Positions 1 to 6,118 of a stretch of DNA of 64,000 nucleotides are shown in pieces; the first letter of the stretch is position 1; the number at the start of each line of letters is the position of its first letter. The DNA comes from Verrucomicrobiia bacterium. GTDB taxonomy: Bacteria > Verrucomicrobiota > Verrucomicrobiia > Limisphaerales > Pedosphaeraceae. Made by a program: the position numbers and the translations under genes. The notes beneath the pieces are model-generated. The model saw only the letters and a program-made list of their open reading frames with translations. It searched no databases and was not told where the DNA came from. The stretch is taken from the NCBI GenBank assembly GCA_036268055.1, contig DATAUW010000017.1, forward strand, positions 310,001 through 374,000, given 5' to 3'.

Positions 1-274
1 CAATTTTTATTGTCTGCCGTCCTATTAACGGTTCAATGCCGGCTTTAAGCATCACTTCCCCGAGCCAGCGTTCACGTTCTTGATGAGCAATACGCGTGCG
101 CCACATACGACGACGGCTCGCCGCAGTTTTTGTTTCGGCGAATTCAGCAGGAATGAGGAATGACGCCTTGTGTAAAAATGTGTCGTTGAGTCGGACAGCT
201 TCGCCGATGGACGCTTTGCCCAAGTCAAAGGCCCAAATAGTTTTTTCGTGTATTAAAGGATTTCCAGAGTTCAT
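1..274 (-). CDS. cas9: CRISPR-associated endonuclease Cas9, N-terminal part (cut by window edge)
   Basis: This open frame starts at ATG 274 on the minus strand and runs off the window after 91 codons. It begins with a RuvC-I motif, IWAFDLGKASIGEAVR at residues 13-28 with the catalytic Asp at 17. A conserved stretch FLHKASFLIPAEFAETKT (residues 33-50) and an arginine-rich bridge helix, RRRMWRTRIAHQERERWL (54-71), follow. This order is that of Cas9. IscB proteins instead start with a PLMP domain, which is absent. The wording resembles what I remember of type II-C Cas9 from Verrucomicrobia and Planctomycetes. A purine-rich stretch (AGGAAA) precedes the ATG. The gene is third in line behind the XRE and RuvC-like genes, 85 bases after the latter. 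HNH, PAM-interacting domains, cas1/cas2, tracrRNA and any array would all be left of the window, so whether it is complete cannot be judged. Confidence 0.85.
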   Translation of the reverse strand, partial: MNSGNPLIHEKTIWAFDLGKASIGEAVRLNDTFLHKASFLIPAEFAETKTAASRRRMWRTRIAHQERERWLGEVMLKAGIEPLIGRQTIKI

Positions 275-359
275 TTTCCTATTCCCTTATTGCTTTATGT
301 AAGAATGAAACCTTATAGCAAGAACGGATTTTAAATACTAGCTATCAATACGCAAAAAA

Positions 360-878
360 TTAAGACAGTTTCCGCTCATTCTGTAGTCCATTTATCATGG
401 CGAGTGCAACCGCATCGAAAATATCCATCCGATAATCCGCGCTCATCCATGCTTTGCGCTCGGGCGGCAAACGTGATCCCAATTCTTGAGGAAACCTTTT
501 GGCAAGAATTTTAGCAATTTCATGCTTTGTTCTTTTCTCGCCCGCAAAAAATGCCTTGTTAATCTGTGTTCGCGAAAACAGCCTTGCTTTGATTTTGTGT
601 TTTGTAGCCAAATTGCTAATTTCTTGACAGAGTATTTGAATCCTCGGCGACCGGCGGGAGTCTTTCGCCAACGTGTTCTGAATCACAATTGTTTTCGGCT
701 CGTAGAGAGTAAGCAACTCGGAGATCTTTTTTATGGATTCGGCATTTTTGTCTCCGACAACAGACTTGACTCCCCAATTAACGAGATGTTCCTGTCCTTC
801 GAGAACAGCAAAACCGAAGCCCCGGCTTGAAGGCGTAATGGCCAGGATGCGGAATTGTTTTGAGTTAGCGCGGTTCAT
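360..878 (-). CDS. Small RuvC/RNase H-fold protein with degenerate active site
   Basis: This 172-residue protein has the layout of RuvC Holliday junction resolvases. A first beta strand with ILAITPSSRGFGFAVLEG (11-28) matches the RuvC motif I/LGIDPGSR region. A second strand TIVIQNT (63-69) is followed by a C-terminal helix DIFDAVALAM (152-161) like the D-x-x-D helix of RuvC. The two acidic residues of the C-terminal helix are kept (D152, D155). The motif I Asp is Thr15 and the motif II Glu is Gln67, so two of four metal ligands appear lost. It overlaps the upstream XRE gene by four bases (ATGA), implying translational coupling, and lies 85 bases ahead of the cas9 fragment on the same strand. 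Function is unknown. It may bind branched nucleic acid without cutting, or act in regulation with its XRE partner. Confidence 0.75.
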   Translation of the reverse strand: MNRANSKQFRILAITPSSRGFGFAVLEGQEHLVNWGVKSVVGDKNAESIKKISELLTLYEPKTIVIQNTLAKDSRRSPRIQILCQEISNLATKHKIKARLFSRTQINKAFFAGEKRTKHEIAKILAKRFPQELGSRLPPERKAWMSADYRMDIFDAVALAMINGLQNERKLS

Positions 879-1234
879 GGTTGTTTTGGAATTTTTTTCG
901 ATGTTCTCGCTGCGATGTCTGCCAGAGCTTCACGTTTGCGCGCCGTTTGGCTGTCTGACTCGCTTCGACTCATTTTGCGCTCCAGAGTCTTGGCGCGTGC
1001 CGCCACTTCCTTCTCAATTTTATGATAAATGCCGGCAAGGAGTTCGTTTGCCGGACGCCCAAATATCACTTTGTAGGCGAGCGCCGTTTCAAGGTTGGGC
1101 ACACGGGAGAAGCTTTCATATCGGCTCACCTTCGATCCGCTTTTCACTCCCAAAAGGTAGGCAATTTCATCCTGGGTGAGGCCCAGGCGTTTTCGATGCG
1201 TTTTTAAATAATTTGGAAGGTGAGACGAAGCCAT
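875..1234 (-). CDS. XRE-family transcriptional regulator
   Basis: This 119-residue protein has an N-terminal Cro/CI helix-turn-helix. LTQDEIAYLLGVKSGSKVSRYE (about 19-40) fits the usual XRE pattern of a scaffold helix, a recognition helix and the closing S-R-x-E. A lysine/arginine-rich C-terminal tail follows. The ATG at 1234 is the first start of the frame, and its stop overlaps the start of the RuvC-like gene. A paralogue with the same layout lies at 3692-3997. An 18-bp dyad ends 75 bases upstream of the start and the paralogue has a similar dyad upstream, so both may be autoregulated (inference). It is the probable regulator of the XRE - RuvC-like - cas9 transcription unit. Confidence 0.85.
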   Translation of the reverse strand: MASSHLPNYLKTHRKRLGLTQDEIAYLLGVKSGSKVSRYESFSRVPNLETALAYKVIFGRPANELLAGIYHKIEKEVAARAKTLERKMSRSESDSQTARKREALADIAARTSKKIPKQP

Positions 1235-1309
1235 TTGAAGCGAAAGAACTCATTGGGGAGTTCACCACTCCACAATATATGATTGGCAGCCTTACCAAAG
1301 GAGGGAACC

Positions 1310-1327
1310 TTTGCCGTCAACGGCAAA
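1310..1327. promoter_or_regulatory. 18-bp dyad operator candidate, copy 1
   Basis: TTTGCCGTCAACGGCAAA is an exact match to the element-wide pattern YTTGCC-N6-GGCAAR, with 8-bp arms around a CA centre. It ends 75 bases before the ATG of the minus-strand XRE gene. I infer a binding site for an element-encoded regulator, probably one of the two XRE proteins. Confidence 0.6.
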
Positions 1328-1549
1328 TTTCCAAAGAAAGCACCGAGCACTCAAGCACTCGGTGATGGTTGCACATATTATAAATCATAAAACGGTATGC
1401 CGCGAAATGTGGAAATCTTTTTTCCTCAGTTGGCGCACGATTTGAATGATCGTCTAAAAAAATCACGCAGCGAGTGGGGCGTTTGACTTACCAGATTGGT
1501 ACGTTACCATTCACTCGTATCAGCCAGGGAAATTCACCGGGTGCATAAA

Positions 1550-1567
1550 GTTGCCGGAGCCTGCAAA
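1550..1567. promoter_or_regulatory. Degenerate copy of the 18-bp dyad
   Basis: GTTGCCGGAGCCTGCAAA has two mismatches to YTTGCC-N6-GGCAAR and lies 36 bases before ATG 1604. It is listed because its placement relative to a start codon resembles the better copies. On its own it would not be significant. Confidence 0.25.
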
Positions 1568-1603
1568 AGCTGCTGCCTTCAAAAATTAAGACGTTCGGGC
1601 ACA

Positions 1604-1912
1604 ATGATGGTTATGGATGAACCACCGCTATATTCTACGCCCGAAATAAGTTCCTCAACTCGGAGAAGGTCATCAAATAAGAAGTCTCTTACTCAATCGC
1701 TTCCGGCTGAGGAGAATTACATTTTTAGTAAAGAGACGTTCAGAGCCTTGCAAGAATACGGAAACATTCTGAGGAAAATCCACATGCGCCTCCTCTCGGA
1801 AGGATACACGATTCGCGACGGTCAGATATTTAAAGAAAAAGCGGGTCTCATTCAAAATGATGAAACCAACCATCACCGACAACCAGACGATAAAGGAGAT
1901 ATTGGCGGGTAA
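1604..1912 (+). CDS. Small hypothetical protein preceding serine recombinase
   Basis: This is a predicted 102-residue protein if ATG 1604 (within ATG-ATG-GTT-ATG) is used. The frame is open from 1496, but the upstream residues look non-coding. It has a serine- and charge-rich N-terminal half, then a helical segment with FRALQEYGNILRKIHMRLLS and YTIRDGQIFK. The 3' end overlaps the start of the large serine recombinase gene (ATG 1857) by 56 bases in another frame. That arrangement suggests an accessory protein co-expressed with the recombinase, for example a directionality or regulatory factor. I recognise no family. Confidence 0.5.
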   Translation: MMVMDEPPLYSTPEISSSTRRRSSNKKSLTQSLPAEENYIFSKETFRALQEYGNILRKIHMRLLSEGYTIRDGQIFKEKAGLIQNDETNHHRQPDDKGDIGG

Positions 1913-3620
1913 ATACCGCGATTGTTTTCTGGTATATGCCCGAAAAAGCACCGATGAACCTAATAATCAGAAGAATTCCTTGAAATACCAGCGCGCCGAA
2001 AATATCAAATTCAGTCAACGGGAAAAATTGACGGTCGCACAGATTGCACTCACCAGTTTCTGCGTGGATGGAATTATTTCGGAACGGCATTCTGGCTTTA
2101 AAGAGGATAGTGAAGTTTCCATTACCAGCACCGGCCTCGTCCAATACGGGGTCGAGAGGCCGAAATTTCTTCGACTTATTCAGTTTTTAAGCAAAGGCTT
2201 TTTTAAAGGGGTTATAGTCCTCTGCTGGGATCGTATTAGTCGCAATCGAGGTGACGACACCGTTTTGCGCAAATTGATGAAAAACGGGGTAAAAATTCGA
2301 TTCGTATACGCCAACTATGAAAATACCAGTGCCGGGGCATTGCACATGGACATTGACAGCATGTTCTCTGAACATCATTCGCGAGTCACGAGCGAGAAAG
2401 TGACGTTGATCACCCGAAGTTTGCGTGAGGGTGGCATCTGCACCTACAAAGCCCCCATCGGGTATCTGAACGAGGGCACGATGAAGCATAAGCCTTTGGA
2501 CCCGGAACGATCCCCTATAATCAGGAAAATATTCCAAATTCTCGCAAAGAAGGAGTGGAGCCTGTCTGACCTGGCAGACTGGGCAAACCGACAGGGACTA
2601 ACCAGTCCTCCCGCGAGGCGCCCGAGAACGGCGGAGGAACTGCTGGCAGAGGAAGACGACGATGTAACCATCCAGCCCGTTTCGAGACCGATGACCGTCA
2701 CGATGGTGCACAAAATTCTCACCAATCCATTTTATACCGGCAAAATATTGACTCACGATGGCAGATATGTTCAAAGCAAAAGTCATGAAGCCCTCATCAC
2801 CGAGTCACTTTTCGTCCAAGTGCAAGCGGTGCTCAAAAGAAAAAGGGTCAGCGTGCATTATGCCGATAAGCTTGATTTACCCGGCCGAGGATTAATTCGC
2901 TGCGCCGATTGCACCCGGCTTTACACGCCGTATGTCAAAAAAGGCATCCAATATTTCAGCGCGCGCTGCCGTCCAGGATGCCCCAATCTCCGCAAGAATT
3001 TCAATGTCACGTTTTTTGAGAAAAAGGTCAGCGAAAGTTTGCGACATCTTTCGCTTACCGAAGCGGAAATAGCCGAATTGGAAACACGTGACAGAATGGA
3101 CAATCCCGATCCCGAGGTTGAAAGGCTAAATAGCTTGGACGCAAATGACCGCCGCCAAAGAAAGCTCCGCGAAGATCTTGCGTATTTGCATGACAATAAA
3201 CTCTCGCTTCTTAAGGCCGGCACATACTCACCGGATGGCTTTGTGCAGGAGGAAATCAAGCTTGCAGTCGAGATTAAACGGCTCGGGTCCAGCGAGCCAT
3301 TGGGCGCTTCGACGCACGAAGTCCTGAGCGATATAATAAAACTTTCAGAACTTATAAAAAATGGCTCTGCGTATCACTCCTTTGCCAATTTTCGAGAAAA
3401 ACAAGAATTTCTCACATTAATCTTTTCAGAACTTTTCATTTCCGGAAATACCCTTACGTATCAATGTAGAAATGGATTCAAAGCTTTAGAAAGCCGTTTT
3501 ATCCCCGTGTGTGACCATACGGGGTGGCTTTCAGAAGCATTGCAAAACAACAATTTGCTCAAAGAAAGTATTGAGGGCCTCAAACACATCCTCGGTCCAA
3601 CTCGCGCAATGGGTCCCTGA
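1857..3620 (+). CDS. Large serine recombinase (integrase)
   Basis: This 587-residue large serine recombinase has a resolvase-type catalytic domain at the N-terminus. The YARKSTDEPNNQKNSLKYQ region places the nucleophile at Ser31, and VLCWDRISRN gives the conserved catalytic Asp-Arg-x-x-Arg. A recombinase domain follows, with GYLNEG and later MVHKILTNPFYTGKI. A zinc ribbon CADC...CRPGC and a C-terminal coiled-coil-like region complete it. It would cut and rejoin attachment sites as a tetramer, with the 5' phosphate held on serine. ATG 1857 is followed directly by another ATG. The sequence is clearly different from the second recombinase at 48963-50465. The last 36 codons reappear as a diverged copy at 5642-5752. 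Its attachment site is not evident. Confidence 0.9.
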   Translation: MMKPTITDNQTIKEILAGKYRDCFLVYARKSTDEPNNQKNSLKYQRAENIKFSQREKLTVAQIALTSFCVDGIISERHSGFKEDSEVSITSTGLVQYGVERPKFLRLIQFLSKGFFKGVIVLCWDRISRNRGDDTVLRKLMKNGVKIRFVYANYENTSAGALHMDIDSMFSEHHSRVTSEKVTLITRSLREGGICTYKAPIGYLNEGTMKHKPLDPERSPIIRKIFQILAKKEWSLSDLADWANRQGLTSPPARRPRTAEELLAEEDDDVTIQPVSRPMTVTMVHKILTNPFYTGKILTHDGRYVQSKSHEALITESLFVQVQAVLKRKRVSVHYADKLDLPGRGLIRCADCTRLYTPYVKKGIQYFSARCRPGCPNLRKNFNVTFFEKKVSESLRHLSLTEAEIAELETRDRMDNPDPEVERLNSLDANDRRQRKLREDLAYLHDNKLSLLKAGTYSPDGFVQEEIKLAVEIKRLGSSEPLGASTHEVLSDIIKLSELIKNGSAYHSFANFREKQEFLTLIFSELFISGNTLTYQCRNGFKALESRFIPVCDHTGWLSEALQNNNLLKESIEGLKHILGPTRAMGP

Positions 3621-3628
3621 GAAGAAAA

Positions 3629-3646
3629 CTTGCCGCGTCTGACAAA
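3629..3646. promoter_or_regulatory. 18-bp dyad operator candidate, copy with one mismatch
   Basis: CTTGCCGCGTCTGACAAA differs from YTTGCC-N6-GGCAAR at one position. It lies between the recombinase stop and the second XRE gene, 45 bases before ATG 3692. Confidence 0.45.
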
Positions 3647-3691
3647 TCTGAACGTCTTAGCAATTTTTTATTTTCCTCTAAAATTCTTCTC

Positions 3692-3997
3692 ATGACCACA
3701 AAACATCGTTTTTCAAACAATCTTCGACTCCATCGCAAAAAGGCTGGATTGCGCCAGCGTGAGGTCGCTCGTTCACTTGGGCTCAAAAGCACCGACCGCA
3801 TTTCCCGTTGGGAGCACGGAACAGCAGTTCCCCATATTGTGAACTTGTTTCGGCTCGCAGTGATTTACGACGTTTCGCCCCAGGATTTATACCAAGATAT
3901 CTGGCTGGCTATTGTACAAGGGATTTACGCTCGACCGCCGAAGGATCCTCCTCCTTCTGTTTCGCCGGAGGAGGGGTTATCGTGCCATTGTGAATGA
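3692..3997 (+). CDS. XRE-family transcriptional regulator (second paralogue)
   Basis: This 101-residue protein has an N-terminal Cro/CI helix-turn-helix: LRQREVARSLGLKSTDRISRWEHG at about 19-42, ending in the S-R-W-E motif. It has the same size class and layout as the XRE protein at 875-1234, including the NLFRLAVIYDVSPQDLY segment after the HTH, so the two are likely paralogues. The upstream dyad at 3629-3646 suggests autoregulation (inference). The C-terminus is proline- and cysteine-containing and may be unstructured. No partner gene follows on the same strand. Confidence 0.8.
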   Translation: MTTKHRFSNNLRLHRKKAGLRQREVARSLGLKSTDRISRWEHGTAVPHIVNLFRLAVIYDVSPQDLYQDIWLAIVQGIYARPPKDPPPSVSPEEGLSCHCE

Positions 3998-4028
3998 GAT
4001 ATCCTTCAGAGGTCAATGACCGATGGAA

Positions 4029-4463
4029 TTAACGTAACTGTCTTTGCTTCTTGAATGTCAAAGTCTGTGACTTACAGAGCCTTTTCATTTCCTTACTTAT
4101 CTCCTTGATGATTGTTTCTGGGTCGTTTGCAATGGCGGCGGCTACGTTAAAAAGAGTTTGCTCATTGTGAGAATTCGTTGCCGATTCAATACCACACAGA
4201 TAGCGATATGCATACTGATCGTCGCGATGAATCGAATTTCCGAGTTCATTTTTGAGCTTTATAAAGCGAGCGTAGTCCAGTTTCCGAGTCTGACTTTTTT
4301 GGTATTGAATCTCACTTTCATGTTCCCAACCATCCACGGTAGCACTTAAATGATTCGTGACGGTAGTAATTACTGAAGGACCGATTCCTATCAGGTTAAA
4401 ACAATTATTTGCAAACCTTGTCGTAATAGCACTGAAGAATTCAGCGGAATTAGATTCATGCAT
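4029..4463 (-). CDS. Hypothetical protein
   Basis: This predicted soluble 144-residue protein starts at ATG 4463. It has a hydrophobic stretch near residues 18-35, a central charged region with SEIQYQKSQTRKLDYARFIKLKNELG, and a lysine-rich end. I recognise no family. The gene is convergent with the second XRE gene and divergent from the membrane protein at 4681. Composition is AT-rich like neighbouring accessory genes. Confidence 0.5.
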   Translation of the reverse strand: MHESNSAEFFSAITTRFANNCFNLIGIGPSVITTVTNHLSATVDGWEHESEIQYQKSQTRKLDYARFIKLKNELGNSIHRDDQYAYRYLCGIESATNSHNEQTLFNVAAAIANDPETIIKEISKEMKRLCKSQTLTFKKQRQLR

Positions 4464-4573
4464 GATGCCTTTCCGCCCCCTATAAGGCCTGATTACAAGA
4501 CTTGCAAAAATAATGCAACTAGTTCATAATCAGGTCTCTGGAGGTAATTGTGTTAATATGGATTACCTTCGGT

Positions 4574-4607
4574 GCTCGGCCTAGGAAGCGATCCTGGCCG
4601 AGCTTTT
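4574..4607 (+). terminator. Rho-independent terminator or attenuator ahead of the 4681 gene
   Basis: Arms GCTCGGCC (4574-4581) and GGCCGAGC (4596-4603) pair perfectly and are extended by AGGA/TCCT with one bulged base. The sequence TTTTC follows. It reads on the plus strand, yet no plus-strand gene lies between it and the divergent gene start at 4463. It could therefore end a short leader RNA or attenuate transcription into the gene at 4681. Confidence 0.5.
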
Positions 4608-4680
4608 CTATGCTACTGGATTTTACAGGTATTTTCAAGTTTTTCTTGCTCCAACAACCAAAAAACGCCAATATGGCTTC

Positions 4681-5547
4681 ATGCTGAGTGAGGCAGAAAA
4701 GCAAACTGCAAATAAGATCGGCGACATGCTATTCGCGCTTTTTGTGATTGTGGTTGGTCTTATACTATTTTGTTTGCTTACGTCGCTATTATTTACTGGC
4801 CCTGCTACGGTTGCCGTTGTTCAAACTGCTGAATCTCCACCGTCGCAGGCAATATCACCTCCTTCAATTAGATTCAAACCAGCACCTATTCTTCCTTCGC
4901 CCCCGCGTGGCCCAATTAGTTCTACACGTAATCCTAATTCTAATAGATTCGAGCAAAGTAATGGGAATTCTGATGGATTACAGCGGCCCCCTGCAACGGG
5001 AGCGGCTACGGCACAATTTAATGGAGACTATCCGTATAATAGGCACATTGAGGCTCAAAAGGCTTTTGATCCCGAACAATATCGTGAAGAGAGTGAACGG
5101 TCAATTTATGTTCAAGAGGGCACATCTATAACATTAGATAACAACGAAGTAGTCACTATCATTGGAAATGATATTTTGATCAACCAGCGAGGTCTCGGAA
5201 CCATAATTGCAACAGGTAACAATATACAGATAAATCAGGAAAGTTCAGGAACAGTGATTCTTAATGGAAATGATAATTTTATAAACGAACATTCGAGTGG
5301 CGTCGTTCGAGCAAATGGGCTTAATACTGTTGTAAATATACAGAGGGGTCAATTAATTGAGCGGCACTTTTTTCCAAATCCTGTTACTGTTCGCTTTCAA
5401 AATGTCGGATTTCTGGGTGGTCAAATAAGCCGGGATCTACCCTACGTTCAATCAATACCATATTTACCGATGAATCATCGCCCCTTATATTATTCTAATC
5501 CTAGTAGAAATGGGTTTAATACCTATCGCGGACGTCGACACCGCTAA
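4681..5547 (+). CDS. Membrane-anchored hypothetical protein with short beta-solenoid repeats
   Basis: This 288-residue protein has one N-terminal transmembrane segment (about residues 18-42, FALFVIVVGLILFCLLTSLLF), then a proline/serine/asparagine-rich linker. After that come about four 17-residue repeats of the form GT-I-I-x-x-G-N-N-x-x-I-N-Q-x-S-S (about 170-225), which look like coils of a small beta-solenoid. The tail is rich in Pro, Tyr and Arg. It is probably an inner-membrane-anchored protein facing the periplasm. No enzymatic motif is visible. It is AT-rich and follows a terminator-like hairpin at 4574-4607. Confidence 0.55.
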   Translation: MLSEAEKQTANKIGDMLFALFVIVVGLILFCLLTSLLFTGPATVAVVQTAESPPSQAISPPSIRFKPAPILPSPPRGPISSTRNPNSNRFEQSNGNSDGLQRPPATGAATAQFNGDYPYNRHIEAQKAFDPEQYREESERSIYVQEGTSITLDNNEVVTIIGNDILINQRGLGTIIATGNNIQINQESSGTVILNGNDNFINEHSSGVVRANGLNTVVNIQRGQLIERHFFPNPVTVRFQNVGFLGGQISRDLPYVQSIPYLPMNHRPLYYSNPSRNGFNTYRGRRHR

Positions 5548-5641
5548 AACCATACGCACAGTTATCAATTGTATGAGTCGGCATTCGACGTTTTAGTAAA
5601 AGTAAGCTACTGTTTCCAAGCCTTGTTATAAATAACAAATT

Positions 5642-5752
5642 TGTGACCATACGGAGTGGCTTTCAGAACTTTTGAAGAATGACAATTTAGTAAAAGAGAG
5701 TCTGGAGGGCTTGAGACGAATCATGAGTCCAACTCAAGAACGAGCACCATAA
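5642..5752 (+). pseudogene. Relic of the C-terminal end of a large serine recombinase
   Basis: The frame starting CDHTEWLSELLKNDNLVKES and ending at TAA 5750-5752 aligns over 36 codons with the last codons of the recombinase at 1857-3620, which read CDHTGWLSEALQNNNLLKES. Both end a few residues after a shared S/G-P-T motif. Conservation stops abruptly upstream at about 5642. It is not a simple recent duplication, since many third and some first positions differ. I read it as what remains of a second, related recombinase gene. Confidence 0.75.
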
Positions 5753-6118
5753 TAGAAAGCGACACCGTATAGATAGGGTTGCCTTCTTATCAGCATCGCG
5801 ATTAGCTCCGCGCATAGATCATGCTCATGCAACAATAACTGATACTGCCATCATCTCCCGCGAACATCCAAGGACCATCAGTTGAGAAACCGGTCAGTGG
5901 CCGTGTCCCCGCCGGTCCACCTACCATCGTCACCAGCGGGCAAGAAAAAATAATTACCTCGTATGAGCGACCAAATTGAAAAGGATTACGTGCAATTAGC
6001 TAACGCAAGGGTACTCACCGAGTAGGGAATGCCATCGTAGGCCAACAAGAGCTATGTGAGAAAATCGTTGCGAATAGCAGCGACGAAAAACAAAGGCCTT
6101 CAGCCTGAAATCCGGAAC
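5753..6118. other. Intergenic stretch with no recognised feature
   Basis: About 365 bases lie between the recombinase-tail relic and the convergent 3' end of the metallophosphatase-NTPase gene. I see no open frame of credible composition, strong terminator or repeat. It may be further degraded remains of a former element boundary. Confidence 0.4.

Larger units (their letters stand above)
1235..1603. other. Intergenic region with dyads, between divergent genes
   Basis: This region of about 370 bases separates the minus-strand XRE gene from the plus-strand small protein. It contains the perfect dyad at 1310-1327 and a second hairpin at 1341-1364 (CACCGAG and CTCGGTG arms, 10-base loop) without a T run. 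A weaker copy of the shared dyad lies at 1550-1567. I see no convincing coding sequence. It probably holds the divergent promoters. Confidence 0.6.

Noticed and set aside
96-302. Plus-strand open frame at the left edge
   Set aside because: It lies opposite the Cas9 N-terminus, whose RuvC-I and bridge-helix motifs make the minus strand clearly the coding one.
486-1207. Overlapping plus-strand frames opposite the RuvC-like and XRE genes
   Set aside because: They have poor composition, no motifs, and are antisense to two well supported genes.
1341-1364. Hairpin CACCGAG...CTCGGTG as a possible CRISPR repeat or terminator
   Set aside because: There is a single copy and no T run. I found no repeat-spacer array anywhere in the window.
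4519-4704. 61-residue minus-strand open frame
   Set aside because: It overlaps the terminator-like hairpin and the start of the 4681 gene, and shows no protein-like features.
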